This document shows, piece by piece, positions 1-9,449 of a DNA stretch of 55,836 bases; within the stretch, counting starts at the first letter, position 1, and each line of letters begins with the position of its first letter. A program made the position numbers and the translations under genes. The DNA is from Chitinophagaceae bacterium. GTDB lineage: Bacteria; Bacteroidota; Bacteroidia; Chitinophagales; Chitinophagaceae. The stretch is from NCBI GenBank assembly GCA_024508725.1, contig JANINS010000001.1, positions 1 through 55,836 on the forward strand, read 5' to 3'. A model generated the notes under the pieces. That model was not told the DNA's origin and did not search any database. It saw nothing but the letters and a program-made list of their open reading frames with translations.

Positions 1-3000
1 TTTGTGTTTGTGTAATAGCAGCGTTACCATTTGCATCAGTTACATTCCATGTAATAGTCGTTGTTCCTACAGCATATGGATCGCTTAATGGACGTGCATC
101 ACTTCTTACGCCTACCGGTGAACCTACAACACAGTTATCTGTTGCTGTTGCAGATACAACTACAGTTGCATCACATCTGCCCGAAGCTGCGCTTACATTA
201 ATATTCCCGTTGTGAGTAATTACCGGAGCGATATCATCATTCACTGTAATTACCTGTGCACATGTAGCTGAATTACCAGATGGATCAACAGCTCTATATG
301 TACGTGTAATAGTATATCTATTTGGTGCAGTTTGATTGCTTATAACATCATTTACCCAATTCACAACTGCAGCACAATTATCTGAAGCTGTTACAGAATT
401 GGTATTTGGTGCAGGTACTGCAGAAGCACATTTAACTGTAACCGATGCAGGGCAACTGATCGTAGGGTTTGTGTTATCTACTACAGTTACGATAGCATTA
501 GCTACAGACACATTTCCATTTGCATCAGTAACCAATAACTTAACGTTATTATTACCCACATTACTGCAATTGAATGTGTAAGTATTGGCGTTGGTTCCAC
601 CATAACGAGCCTGTACATATAAACGTTTAACCGTTCCACCGCATGGATCTCCAAACACAGTATTCGTTGCTGGTAAAATTGCACTGTTCTGTCCCAGTAA
701 ATATTGAGCAGCTTTTGCAACACTGTTTGAAGCATTACAAGTACCAAGACTAAAACTTCCGCAAGTACCGTTAGGTGTACCATAACTAGCGAAATCAATC
801 GCTGTGATCACTTCACCTGCTGGTGCAGTAATAACTACATTCTGATTCTCTGCTGCCTGGCCACAAACAATACCTGAATTAAATGACAATGTAACTGGTC
901 CGCAATTATCGTTACTGCCATCATTAATATCCTGTGGAGTGATAGAAGCGTTACCGTTAGCATCAAGATAAACAGTAATGTTCTTCGCTTTAGCAATTGG
1001 TAATACGTTATCGATCACCGTCACAACAAAACTACAGCTTACTGTTCCGCACATATTGGAAACAGTGATCGTAACGGTTGTTTGACCAACATTAAATGCA
1101 CTGCCACTTCCTGTTCCGGTACCACTAGCTGTTGTTGCACCTGTGAAAGTGTAAGTTACGTTAGGGCTTGTTCCTGTTATTGTAGGATTATAACTAAATA
1201 CTGCAGAACAACTGCCTGCATCGCTGTATATCTGCTGATACTGTGTTTGCGGGCAATTAGAAATTGCAGGAGCAATACATGATACTGTTACAGTAAATGA
1301 ACAATCTGTTGTTAAGCCCGCAGCATCAGTTACCCTATATGTAACAGTGTTAACGCCTATCGGGAAAGTTGAACCACTTGCCAGGCCTGCTATTCTTGCT
1401 GTGGTTGCTCCCGGGCAATTATCTGTTCCAACCGGTGCAGTATAATTTACTACAGCACCTGCTGCATTTGCAGTGCTAACATTGATATTAGCAGGACAAC
1501 TGATCGCCGGACGTTGGTTATCTGTAACTGTTACTGTTTGCGTTACAGGGAATGCAGGAATACCATTGATATCTGTAACATTCCAGGTGATTACAGTTGT
1601 TCCTTTAGGATAAGAAGCGTTTAAAGGTTGGTTATCACTTCTCGTTCCAACAGGTGAGCCCACACTGCAATTATCGCTTGCAGTGGCGTTAACTGTTGCA
1701 TTGGCAGCACATGTACCGTTTATCGTAGTTACATTTTGATTTCCGTTAGTAGTGATAACAGGTCTTTGGTTATCTACAACGGTAACGGTAAAACTACATG
1801 TGGCCGTATTATTACCAGCATCTGTTGCACTATATGTTACTGTTGTAGTACCAACAGGGAAGAAAGATCCGCTGGCTGGTCCAGACACAAGATTAGTCGG
1901 GATGCTGCCACCTTCAAATTCAATACAGTACAATGCCTGTGATGAATATGTCCAATCGTTCCATGTTCCGTTAGGTCCCCAGTTAATTACAGCCCAATCT
2001 TCATCACCTGCATTGTTAGGTTCGCCACTATTCCAGTTAGTATAATTAACCGGTTCGCTGGTTACCCATCTGAATGTACCTTCTACTGTTCTGTCAGTTA
2101 ATCCAATCCAAATGAACTGAGTGCTCATACTAGAAACAAAGGTGTTTTCTTCGAGGCTATTGATGGTTACAAGATGGCCACCCAAAGCTATTGCAGCAGC
2201 ATGTGCCGCTTCCGGAGTACTGGTAGTATTTGATAAGAAATAACTATGACCACCAAATGTTCCTTTATAAGTATATCCGGGAATAGAAGTTTGCTGCGTT
2301 CCCGTTCCACAATTGTCTGTAGCAGATGGCTGGCTATAATTAACCAATGCACCACACTGTCCTGCATCTGCATTTACCGTGATGTTAAAAGGACAGGAGA
2401 TAACCGGTGGAATATTATCCTGTACTGTTACTGATATTGATCGAGGTGTGGATGTACATCCGTTAACGATAGCAGAAACACTGTAAACACCCGTTTGATT
2501 AACTGTTATCGAAGCAGTTGTTGCGCCTGTATTCCATATATATGATGTACCTCCGGTAGCAGTTAAGACCACGTTGCTTGTTGGACAAAATGTGGTAGGT
2601 CCGCCGGCAGATAAAGACACTGTTGGCGCTACAAATGCATTACAGCTGCCAGACACAGTTCCTGTTGTCCAGTTAGATGTTGCACCTGTTCTTGCAAAGT
2701 TCATCAATGTACCATCATTCGAATTATTGCTTGCATCCACTACGTTAGCGAACGAAGTATTGTTGCCACCCGCATAACCCTGGTTGAATTTATAGTAAGT
2801 AAGCAGGCCATTTGAATTTCCAGCTACTTCGCAGCTCATATTGTTCATGATCTCGCCCTGGCAGAGAGACCTGCTCCATATCCTTACTTCATCAACGATC
2901 ATTGAAGTGTATGTATTCCATGCACCGGTGAGATCATAACGACCAATACGTAACGGTGAAGTTGTTGAAACCAGTGGCGTAGTATATGTTTTTGTAGCAT

Positions 3001-5290
3001 CCAATACACCATTTACAAACAACTTCATGGTTGTTCCGTCGTAGCTCGCTGCAAGGTGATACCACTGTCCTGTATTGATAGTAGTAGTGCCGCTAACGTC
3101 GTTGTTATTACCAAAGAAACCAAACTTGTTGCCGACGATGCCAATAGCAGTAATGGATGAATTGGTTGAGGTGCTGCCCCAGTTTACCAGTGCATTGATG
3201 TTACCATTATTCGGCAGGCTTTTAAAGTTCACCCATAGCTCTATAGTACGGGCTGCATTGCCTGTAATCGCAATATTATTATTGCTTTGCACATAGTCGT
3301 TAACACCATCGAAGTCCAAGCCTGTTGCAGGGGTGCAGTTTTCATCTGTTTGTCCATCGCAATCATCGTCAATACCATTACCACAAACTTCGGGAGCACC
3401 CGGATAAACCGTATTATTTGTATCGTCGCAATCTGTATTGTTTAATACATAGCCAGCCGGAGCCACACAAGCTACGAGCTGCTGCGCAGGATCACCGAAA
3501 CCATCACCATCGGCATCACGATAATAGGTTTTTGCTGCACCTACAGCCGGATTTAAAGGCTGGCAATCGTTTACATCTAATACACCATCATTGTCATCAT
3601 CTGTATCACACACATCTCCCAAACCATCACCATCAGAATCAAGTTGATTTGTATTCGCTATCGACGGGCAGTTGTCACACACATTTCCTACACCATCACC
3701 ATCGGCATCGGCCTGGTTAGGATTTGAAATAGTGCGGCAATTATCACATGCATCACCTTTACCGTCACCATCCATATCTGTTTGTGAAGCATTTGCTGTT
3801 GCAGGACAATTATCACATGCATCACCTTTACCATCGCCATCAGCATCTGCCTGGTTAGGGTTTGCAGTATTCGGGCAATTATCACATACATCTCCTACAC
3901 CATCGCCATCACTATCAGCCTGGTTGGGATTAGGTGTATTAGGACAATTGTCACAAACATCTCTTACCCCATCTCCGTCCGAATCAAGATTGGGTGCACA
4001 TGTTCCGCTAACATTACCCGCCACCCAGTTAGATACGGTGCCTGTTAATGCGAAACCGTTAAGTGTACCGTGGTAACCATTTCCGCTGGCATCCGTTGCA
4101 GTAGTAAATCCAGCATTATTCTCGTTAACGAATCCGTGGTTTAATTTATAATAGGCCAGTAAACCGGTTTGACCAGCAGCCAACTCGCAGTTTCTGAAGG
4201 TTTGAATTTCTCCAGGGCATAAAACCCTGCTCCAGATACGAACATCCTCCATCGAACCGTAAAAACCTGTCCAGTTATTTGTAAGATTTCCAAGACGCAG
4301 CGATGGTGCAGCATGAGACTGAAGTGCAACAGATGCCGTTCCTGATGCAACGCCATTGATGTAAAACCTGGTAGTGCCGCTTTGATAGGTCATGGCAACA
4401 TGTGTCCATACTCCTGTGGGTATAGTTCCTGTTGACATTCCGCCACCGTAACCTTCGAGGTATAGTTTTCCTTCATAAATAAATAAAGAAAAACCCGGAG
4501 CACCTGAACCGGAAGCCTTATTGGCGATCAAAGCATGAAAACCTGAAACACTGCTCATATTCACCCATGCTTCGAATGAAAAATTAGATGATGAATTAAA
4601 GTTTGTTGCAGCAGAAGCGGAAGTACCGAGGGCAACATATGTTGCCGGGTTACCGTTAAAATTAAGTGCCGTTGCCGGTGCTCCTTCAATAATAAAACCT
4701 CCGATGCTACCCTGGTCGCCGGTAGGTATTGTTTGACCGGGAGCAGTTAATGAAGTTTGGTTATAGAACCGGTATTGAAATTTATTAGATGCATCACCAG
4801 AACTGGTATGTACTAACACCTGGTCACAGGCATTATCGCCGGTATTAAAGAATGCGATGGCAAGGTTGCCACCGGTATGATTAAAGACAGCTTCGGATAA
4901 CCATGTTAATTCAAAATCGCCCGATACGTTGTTACCCCTGGGATTGGCAGGAAGTTGAGCAATACTGGCCACTTTAGTCCAGCCTACTACCTGGTTAGAT
5001 GCGTTAAGTGTAGTGATCCAGACATCTCTCCTGATATCAATATTTCTTGCCTGGCCAAGATCGAACCGGATCTTGCTTCCAACACCCATAGTAAAAGGGG
5101 CAATATTTTTATATACGAAACCTGCATACGCATTCGCATAGGTTGAACCAAAGGGAATACAGTTGCCTACGCCTGTTGCAGATTGCGGGATAGCACTGGC
5201 GATAGCTGTTTGCGCCATGCCCGAATTATGCAGTAACAGGAATAAAATAGCAAACAGAGAAACATACTTTTTAAGTAACACTTGTTTCAT
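1..5290 (-). CDS. Giant secreted multidomain adhesin with LamG, TSP3, HYR and two lectin domains (3' end missing)
   Basis: The minus-strand frame is open from the ATG at 5290 to the window edge, giving about 1,763 visible residues; the C-terminus, where a T9SS sorting domain would be expected, is off the window. A signal peptide spans roughly residues 1-25 (MKQVLLKKY..., cleavage near SGMAQ). Domains in order: N-terminal module (30-200), LamG/concanavalin-like (about 208-400), thrombospondin type 3 calcium-binding repeats rich in DxDGDGxGD (430-580), a MopE-like Cys/Asp motif (585-650), second LamG (653-830), Ig-like domain (890-957), then HYR modules. A C-type lectin domain with EPN and WND motifs (about 1003-1125) and a SUEL/rhamnose-binding-type lectin domain (about 1471-1563) lie inside HYR-like modules. 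Family knowledge points to a surface protein binding glycans or cells; the ligand is not predictable. The small secreted gene at 5314-5676 lies 23 bp upstream on the same strand, so the two may be co-transcribed. Confidence 0.93.
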   Translation of the reverse strand, partial: MKQVLLKKYVSLFAILFLLLHNSGMAQTAIASAIPQSATGVGNCIPFGSTYANAYAGFVYKNIAPFTMGVGSKIRFDLGQARNIDIRRDVWITTLNASNQVVGWTKVASIAQLPANPRGNNVSGDFELTWLSEAVFNHTGGNLAIAFFNTGDNACDQVLVHTSSGDASNKFQYRFYNQTSLTAPGQTIPTGDQGSIGGFIIEGAPATALNFNGNPATYVALGTSASAATNFNSSSNFSFEAWVNMSSVSGFHALIANKASGSGAPGFSLFIYEGKLYLEGYGGGMSTGTIPTGVWTHVAMTYQSGTTRFYINGVASGTASVALQSHAAPSLRLGNLTNNWTGFYGSMEDVRIWSRVLCPGEIQTFRNCELAAGQTGLLAYYKLNHGFVNENNAGFTTATDASGNGYHGTLNGFALTGTVSNWVAGNVSGTCAPNLDSDGDGVRDVCDNCPNTPNPNQADSDGDGVGDVCDNCPNTANPNQADADGDGKGDACDNCPATANASQTDMDGDGKGDACDNCRTISNPNQADADGDGVGNVCDNCPSIANTNQLDSDGDGLGDVCDTDDDNDGVLDVNDCQPLNPAVGAAKTYYRDADGDGFGDPAQQLVACVAPAGYVLNNTDCDDTNNTVYPGAPEVCGNGIDDDCDGQTDENCTPATGLDFDGVNDYVQSNNNIAITGNAARTIELWVNFKSLPNNGNINALVNWGSTSTNSSITAIGIVGNKFGFFGNNNDVSGTTTINTGQWYHLAASYDGTTMKLFVNGVLDATKTYTTPLVSTTSPLRIGRYDLTGAWNTYTSMIVDEVRIWSRSLCQGEIMNNMSCEVAGNSNGLLTYYKFNQGYAGGNNTSFANVVDASNNSNDGTLMNFARTGATSNWTTGTVSGSCNAFVAPTVSLSAGGPTTFCPTSNVVLTATGGTSYIWNTGATTASITVNQTGVYSVSAIVNGCTSTPRSISVTVQDNIPPVISCPFNITVNADAGQCGALVNYSQPSATDNCGTGTQQTSIPGYTYKGTFGGHSYFLSNTTSTPEAAHAAAIALGGHLVTINSLEENTFVSSMSTQFIWIGLTDRTVEGTFRWVTSEPVNYTNWNSGEPNNAGDEDWAVINWGPNGTWNDWTYSSQALYCIEFEGGSIPTNLVSGPASGSFFPVGTTTVTYSATDAGNNTATCSFTVTVVDNQRPVITTNGNQNVTTINGTCAANATVNATASDNCSVGSPVGTRSDNQPLNASYPKGTTVITWNVTDINGIPAFPVTQTVTVTDNQRPAISCPANINVSTANAAGAVVNYTAPVGTDNCPGATTARIAGLASGSTFPIGVNTVTYRVTDAAGLTTDCSFTVTVSCIAPAISNCPQTQYQQIYSDAGSCSAVFSYNPTITGTSPNVTYTFTGATTASGTGTGSGSAFNVGQTTVTITVSNMCGTVSCSFVVTVIDNVLPIAKAKNITVYLDANGNASITPQDINDGSNDNCGPVTLSFNSGIVCGQAAENQNVVITAPAGEVITAIDFASYGTPNGTCGSFSLGTCNASNSVAKAAQYLLGQNSAILPATNTVFGDPCGGTVKRLYVQARYGGTNANTYTFNCSNVGNNNVKLLVTDANGNVSVANAIVTVVDNTNPTISCPASVTVKCASAVPAPNTNSVTASDNCAAVVNWVNDVISNQTAPNRYTITRTYRAVDPSGNSATCAQVITVNDDIAPVITHNGNINVSAASGRCDATVVVSATATDNCVVGSPVGVRSDARPLSDPYAVGTTTITWNVTDANGNAAITQTQ
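3600..3990 (-). repeat. Coding tandem repeat: thrombospondin type 3 units
   Basis: About five units of roughly 69 bp encode Asp/Asn-rich calcium-binding repeats of the form N-x-x-Q-x-D-x-DGDG-x-GD-x-CDNCP in the giant minus-strand protein. On the plus strand the repeats read as phrases such as cacatgcatcacctttacc. They produce spurious His/Pro-rich antisense frames. The repeats are diverged at single bases, so they are old or under protein-level selection. Confidence 0.85.
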
Positions 5291-5313
5291 AACTGGCAGT
5301 TAAGGATGGACGA

Positions 5314-5676
5314 TTATTGTAAGATGAGTTTAGTAATATGGAAAGGAGTAGGAGCCCTGTCTAATGTAACTCCCGGAGGAACCACGAACTTTAATGTGAT
5401 GGAAGAACAATCACCGGATACTGAAGATGCGGCAGCCACTACCACATCTGTAGCAGGGCTCAAATACCATAACGACCAATTGAGTGCAACGGGTTGGTTA
5501 TTCTGGTTATCTATTTTAAGGAAAACAACATCCTGTCCATTGCAGTTAACCATCTTATAGGATATGGAAACCGCAGCACTGTCTTTCAAAGGTTTCCATT
5601 CTTCTGGGGATGTTTGTGCATTAACTGAAACGCAAATGCCCAGCATAAGGGCAACAAATAGTACCATTTTTCTCAT
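5314..5676 (-). CDS. Small secreted protein of unknown function
   Basis: 120 residues starting with a clear signal peptide (MRKMVLFVALMLGICVSVNA, cleavage after AQ). The mature part is about 100 residues, beta-rich in appearance, with two Cys (in VNCNGQD and SGDCSS) that could form a disulfide. It ends in FHITKLILQ. No family was recognised. It lies directly upstream of, and in the same orientation as, the giant lectin/adhesin gene (start 5290), so it is probably the first gene of a two-gene unit and may be an accessory surface or periplasmic factor for it; that role is inference. Confidence 0.75.
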   Translation of the reverse strand: MRKMVLFVALMLGICVSVNAQTSPEEWKPLKDSAAVSISYKMVNCNGQDVVFLKIDNQNNQPVALNWSLWYLSPATDVVVAAASSVSGDCSSITLKFVVPPGVTLDRAPTPFHITKLILQ

Positions 5677-6173
5677 AACAGCAGTTTAGCTTTAGTTATG
5701 CTTACGCATAACCCTATAGGTTAAGAATTACAAACGAATAAATCGTTGCTAGTAGAATCCGTAGGTTAACGTGGTGTATTATTCGGCACGGCTTCTTGAA
5801 GGTCTGGTTGCATTATCGGGGGGCACGGACAAGAAGATAACAATCGCACTATTCGAAGGATATCAGAAACGAGGTGCAATAACGGCAATAAAATCAATAA
5901 GTCAAAATATTGTTAAGCCCAATTACCAAAAAAATGAATTCCTGTTAGCAATTCACCAGGTATAAAATACCGTAAATACGGTATGGCATCCTGCAGATTG
6001 AAAAGTGATGTTCCGGCTTTAACGGGCCATACCTCAATACATACTATTTAACGATCATTGCAACCTTGATCAGTGATATATGAGTGGCACTACAGATAAT
6101 ATGTTTCAATTATTAGTGTCGTAATAGAATGGCCGTTGTTGTATTTTTCGGGTAACTTTAAATAAAACATTCT
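5677..6173. other. Intergenic region without a convincing gene
   Basis: About 500 bp between a minus-strand and a plus-strand gene, so it should hold both promoters. A 64-codon frame with a GTG start (5771-5965) is open on the plus strand but has no signal, domain or family resemblance and was not called. No strong terminator hairpin was seen. Confidence 0.5.
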
Positions 6174-6335
6174 ATGAGAATATTTATGCCCCTGGGCTTT
6201 TTAGTAGTATTCGTAATTTGGATCTTATACAGGCTGATCATTAAAAAAGACCTGAAACAAAACCTGACCGGTCTATACCTTGGATTTACTTTTTTTGCTG
6301 TTTGGGCGGTCATCTATTTTTTCCTGCTTACATAG
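6174..6335 (+). CDS. Small two-helix membrane protein (53 aa)
   Basis: ATG at 6174 opens a 53-codon frame ending at TAG 6333-6335. It encodes two hydrophobic segments (about residues 4-22, PLGFLVVFVIWIL, and 34-52, LGFTFFAVWAVIYFFLL) separated by a basic linker (RLIIKKDLKQN), a typical small inner-membrane protein layout. Its last 63 bp overlap tail-to-tail with the DUF2809 gene on the other strand. No family recognised. The composition is that of a real membrane protein, but at this length a chance frame cannot be excluded. Confidence 0.5.
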   Translation: MRIFMPLGFLVVFVIWILYRLIIKKDLKQNLTGLYLGFTFFAVWAVIYFFLLT

Positions 6336-6695
6336 GCTTTCAATCAGAACTACAGTAATTATACCCAGCGTGTAAGCCAGCATATCCCACCATTCGAAAC
6401 CTGTACCGATCACTGTTCTTGCCAGCTGGTTTTGTTCTAAGCCCAACCGTGTTACTATATTACAGTATTGCAGCCACTCAATGCAATAAGCAAACAATAG
6501 TACGCCAGCGGCAATCTTAACAACATTCCCTTTAACGAGAGTGCGAACGGCACAATAGACGAGTATTACAACAAGATAGTCACCCAGGTAGGGCCTCACA
6601 ATATTATCACGGACGTACAAGGCAATTAATACTTCTATAATGAAGAATATAATTGTTAGTATACAATACCCAATATTAAACCTCAGATGCTTCAT
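6273..6695 (-). CDS. DUF2809 family membrane protein
   Basis: 140 residues with four hydrophobic segments and the DUF2809 signature: VRDNIVRPYLGDYLVVILVYC near the N-terminus, AIEWLQ-type motif here as YCIEWLQYCNI, and GTGFEWWDMLAYTLG near the C-terminus. Members are small integral membrane proteins of unknown function in many bacteria. The C-terminal tail is basic (DDRPNSKKSKSKV). The gene is convergent with, and overlaps, the 53-aa membrane protein gene. It marks the left edge of the accessory patch. Confidence 0.85.
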   Translation of the reverse strand: MKHLRFNIGYCILTIIFFIIEVLIALYVRDNIVRPYLGDYLVVILVYCAVRTLVKGNVVKIAAGVLLFAYCIEWLQYCNIVTRLGLEQNQLARTVIGTGFEWWDMLAYTLGIITVVLIESLCKQEKIDDRPNSKKSKSKV

Positions 6696-6739
6696 TTGTA
6701 TTATTACGACTACCCTGTTGTGCCTGCAATTCCAGGCTA

Positions 6740-6763
6740 AGCGAAATAACGGTTTGTTTCGCT
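6740..6763. terminator. Short hairpin agcgaaa/tttcgct
   Basis: A 7-bp perfect inverted repeat with a 10-nt loop, followed on the plus strand by ttgc. It sits upstream of the DUF2809 start (6695). It could be a weak terminator or a regulatory hairpin; no function is demonstrated. Confidence 0.25.
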
Positions 6764-6844
6764 TTTGCAGACTGTACAGGTGCTATAGGTATACTTCAGG
6801 GTAATTTCCTGTTGGGTTTGCCATTGGAAATTCAGTCTTTTTTT

Positions 6845-6872
6845 GAACAAGGAGTTGCGTATATTAGAGTGT
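6845..6872 (+). repeat. 28-bp exact repeat, copy 1, upstream of CPBP gene
   Basis: Identical to 8616-8643. It begins gaacaaggagttgcg and continues tatattagagtgt, and is preceded in both copies by a run of T ending in ttttg. It ends 51 bp before the CPBP start codon. The tatattag core resembles the Bacteroidota -7 element TAnnTTTG. It is either a mobile promoter or part of a cassette boundary. Confidence 0.7.
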
Positions 6873-6923
6873 AGCGGTTATTGTAAAACGATTACCCCCA
6901 ACAATTAAAACTTAACTCATCGA

Positions 6924-7652
6924 ATGATTGGAATTATTGTCGAACTAATTATATCATGGCTTTTGCTTTGGGCCTTTTGCAAAAAACATCTTTCCGTACT
7001 AGGGGTTAGTCCGACAAAAAACAGAATGACCAACCTGATACTGGGACTTTTAATAGCTGCTTCTTGCTGCACTTTATGGCAACTAATGGCAACTGCATTT
7101 ATCAATAACAGCTGGGAAATAAATAAACAAGCAACAGCAAAAGGCATATTGGAAAGTTCAAGATGGACTTTAGTGTCGGTATTGTATGAAGAACTTATTT
7201 TTAGAGGTGCCTTACTTTACATCGCCATTAAAAAACTAGGTGCTGTAAAAGCATGTATTCTTTCGGCGGTTTGCTTTGGTATTTACCATTGGTTTTCTTA
7301 CAACGTTTTTGGAAACCCGTTGATGATGGTCATTACTTTTATTATGACAGCAATTGTGGGGCTTTCGTGGGCTTTTGCATTTGCCAAGACAGGCTCTCTC
7401 TATTTACCAATCGGCCTGCATTTAGGCTGGAATTTGTTTTCTATTGTCGTTTTTTCGAATGGGAACTTTGGACAAGCCATTTTGGTAAAAGCAAACGAAA
7501 ATCAACTCCAGGGTTTATTATCATGGTTCGTATTTCTATTTCAGGTTTTAGCCCCACCGCTTATTACTTTTTGGTATCTCAAATGGCTTTCAGATAAACA
7601 AGCAGTGCTACTTGACAAAGAACAACAATCGCAAACAACAATTTTGCAATAG
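6924..7652 (+). CDS. CPBP family intramembrane glutamic endopeptidase (CAAX/Abi type)
   Basis: 242 residues with about seven hydrophobic segments. The three CPBP (Rce1-like) motifs are present: EExxxR as E89-E90-L-I-F-R94; FxxxH-type motif ending at H122 (CFGIYHW); and HxxxN as H166-L-G-W-N170. These residues form the presumed active site in the membrane. Members process prenylated or peptide substrates, act in bacteriocin self-immunity, or are of unknown role; the substrate here cannot be told. It stands alone, preceded by the 28-bp repeat and followed by about 1 kb of repeat-rich DNA, which suggests a transferable single-gene unit. Confidence 0.9.
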   Translation: MIGIIVELIISWLLLWAFCKKHLSVLGVSPTKNRMTNLILGLLIAASCCTLWQLMATAFINNSWEINKQATAKGILESSRWTLVSVLYEELIFRGALLYIAIKKLGAVKACILSAVCFGIYHWFSYNVFGNPLMMVITFIMTAIVGLSWAFAFAKTGSLYLPIGLHLGWNLFSIVVFSNGNFGQAILVKANENQLQGLLSWFVFLFQVLAPPLITFWYLKWLSDKQAVLLDKEQQSQTTILQ

Positions 7653-7727
7653 GCTGGCACACGGAAGAACAACCTGTAATAAATCGTTAAACAGCAGCAG
7701 TCATCGGCTTGATGCTACCTTCTGTCC

Positions 7728-7932
7728 CAACGGGGTCTGCTTCCTTATGCATTAATTCTCTGGTAATTTACTGGCGACCCCGTTGCATCCGTGTTACACA
7801 AGTTCCATGTAATGCACCGGGGTAAAATAAAGTGATGTTCCTGTTTCATAAAAATAGCAGTGTATTTGTAAGCAACGGGGTCGGCATATACATCTAAAAT
7901 AAATCAGAGGTCATACACGCCAGACCCCGTGG
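7728..7932. repeat. Two inverted-repeat pairs of the caacggggtc motif
   Basis: caacggggtc occurs at 7728-7737 and 7873-7882 on the plus strand; its complement gaccccgttg is at 7776-7785 and a near match gaccccgtgg at 7923-7932. The two pairs have loops of 38 and 40 nt and are repeated 145-147 bp apart. The arrangement resembles a REP/BIME-like palindromic element. Confidence 0.6.
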
Positions 7933-8060
7933 GGACGATGAAGATGCGCTCTGCGAGTTGGCTGTTTGGGTGGATGGGAGGAGAAGGTTTTGAAACATGA
8001 GTTTTGTTTTTTTGGTGGCAACTGCGTTGCCGTTTCATATGTTCTTTTACTTCGGAATGT

Positions 8061-8417
8061 TTATTTTATTGTTTGTCTCAGTGAATGCAAAGCATTTCTC
8101 TTGATAGAAAAGAACCAAAAGATCAAGAACGCCTGAAATACAGCACAGGCGTTCGGGAGCCGTGATGTAGCTGTTGTATTACTGTTAACTGAGCTGTATA
8201 ACATTGTTGTACCTGCAGAACGTTTTTGACGATGATTGTGTAAGAGCCTTAGACTGCTCGCTTTTTCTGCAAATGTTCGGTGCCACCCAATGGATATCGT
8301 GGCAGAAAAAGATGCAGGTGAGCAGGTTGATGGTGTAGCAGCTTTCATCGTTGCCTGTTGTTGTCCGAGCTTGTTCAATATTATTTTAGATGCTTCCTGC
8401 GTCAGCATGACAAGCAT
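8061..8417. other. Probable non-coding conserved-type block with hairpin
   Basis: Open frames exist on both strands (118 codons minus, 66 codons plus) but neither has a domain, a signal or a clean boundary, and their compositions are not protein-like. Inside lies an inverted repeat, ctttttctgc at about 8259 with gcagaaaaag about 30 nt later, plus an overlapping tgccac/gtggca pair. I treat this as a repeat or structured element, not a gene. Confidence 0.4.
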
Positions 8418-8615
8418 TATGACATCGATCTGCTGAAGAATGAAGCCTTAGTCATTGTACATTCTATTGCATTTTTTCTTCCCTTCTTTCGCATGCCTTG
8501 TACAAATGAACAGGTAGCCATTTCTTCCTGAAGAAGGTCCAATGTTTCAGCTTTGCACTAAAATACTTCATGATAATTTCTTGTTCCATTTGCTATTGAA
8601 TATTAATGAATTTTG

Positions 8616-8643
8616 GAACAAGGAGTTGCGTATATTAGAGTGT
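8616..8643 (+). repeat. 28-bp exact repeat, copy 2, upstream of LemA-like gene
   Basis: Second identical copy of the sequence at 6845-6872. It ends 54 bp before the start codon of the LemA-like gene. The following bases gttgtgcg (8642-8649) resemble the right core of the attC-like elements at 9407 and 10082. Confidence 0.7.
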
Positions 8644-8697
8644 TGTGCGTCACCTTTACAGACACTCGATTCATTAAAATGACTTCATGAAATCGAT

Positions 8698-9207
8698 ATG
8701 AAACTTGTAACGACATTCATTTTATTATTCTTTTTTTCATTTCAGACAATCTACGGACAGGACACAACTGCACATATAAACACGGCGTGGACAAATCTCA
8801 AAACGCAACTACAAAGACGGACAGACATCGTAAGCAATCTGACAAGCATTTTATCTAAGTCAACAAAGGTTGACAAAGAGCAATTGAATAACTCTAAACT
8901 TTATTCTATTGACCTGTTTAAGTACGTTGACACATTAAGTTACAAAGACAGCCTAACAATCTCATTGGCAAGTAACAAAAACAACAAATTGACACAAGCA
9001 CTTGCAAGGACATTGGCTACGTTAGAGGATGACAAAAAACTTCGATCAGACAACCAACTTCAAGGATTATTAATGCAATTAGAGGGATGTGAAAACAGAA
9101 TAGCTTTGGCGAAACGAGATTATAATAACGTTTGTAAGGTATATGGGAAAACAGATTTGCTATTTGGCTCTAACAACGAAGAAAAAGCACCTGAAGTAAA
9201 GTTCTGA
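8698..9207 (+). CDS. LemA-like exported protein
   Basis: 169 residues. A signal peptide or anchor occupies residues 1-20 (MKLVTTFILLFFFSF..., ending TIYGQ). The body carries LemA hallmarks: AWTNLKTQLQRRTDIVSNL near residue 30-48 (LemA: W-x2-V/L-x-x-QLxRRxDLIPNL) and ENRIALAKRDYNNVCKVYG near 131-149 (LemA: ENRIxVARxxYNxxV). It is slightly shorter than the usual ~190 residues and lacks the terminal PFF-type motif. LemA proteins are helical, envelope-associated, and of poorly defined function. It sits alone between repeat elements, like a cassette gene. Confidence 0.8.
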   Translation: MKLVTTFILLFFFSFQTIYGQDTTAHINTAWTNLKTQLQRRTDIVSNLTSILSKSTKVDKEQLNNSKLYSIDLFKYVDTLSYKDSLTISLASNKNNKLTQALARTLATLEDDKKLRSDNQLQGLLMQLEGCENRIALAKRDYNNVCKVYGKTDLLFGSNNEEKAPEVKF

Positions 9208-9217
9208 TAGCAAGGCG

Positions 9218-9414
9218 AACGCACAATAAAGGCATTTGCAAAAGCAGGGCTGGACAATTTAACATGAGCTATGTGCATCTATGGCTGCAATTCAAGCGTG
9301 ACGTTTAACATTCAGCCATAGTTCTTAAATTCATCAACAATAATTCTAATCGCAGTTTGGAGCTGGACGAACACTAAATCACCCACCGAACGCCAAGCCG
9401 ATAATCGTTATGCG
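9218..9414 (+). repeat. attC-like intergenic element 1
   Basis: Begins aacgcacaat (9218) directly after the LemA-like gene and ends gttatgcg (9407-9414), 35 bp before the next gene. The ends are imperfect complements in the sense of integron attC simple sites. An internal perfect 9-bp stem ctatggctg (9279-9287) / cagccatag (9313-9321) is present, and the phrase gctggac occurs near both thirds, as in element 2. No integrase is in the window, so the identity is inference. Confidence 0.45.
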
Positions 9415-9449
9415 TAACCTACGATAAACAGATATTAACCACAAAAGCT

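Larger units (their letters stand above)
7653..8615. other. Gene-poor, repeat-rich stretch
   Basis: Nearly 1 kb with no gene I can support. It contains two inverted-repeat pairs built on caacggggtc (7728-7932), a block at 8061-8417 that reads like a conserved non-coding element, and a 35-codon minus-strand frame (8571 down to 8464, MKYFSAKLKHWTFFRKKW...) of no recognised family. The stretch looks like accumulated mobile or repeat sequence between cassette-like genes. Confidence 0.55.

Noticed and set aside
3325-3720. 131-codon plus-strand frame rich in His, and neighbouring 134-codon frame (3672-4076)
   Set aside because: Antisense shadows of the thrombospondin type 3 repeats; the composition follows the repeat DNA.
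5771-5965. 64-codon plus-strand frame with GTG start
   Set aside because: No signal, domain, family or context support; shorter than chance frames in this region need to be excluded.
8061-8417. 118-codon minus-strand ORF as a gene
   Set aside because: Non-protein-like composition, competing frame on the other strand, internal inverted repeats; reported as a possible non-coding element instead.
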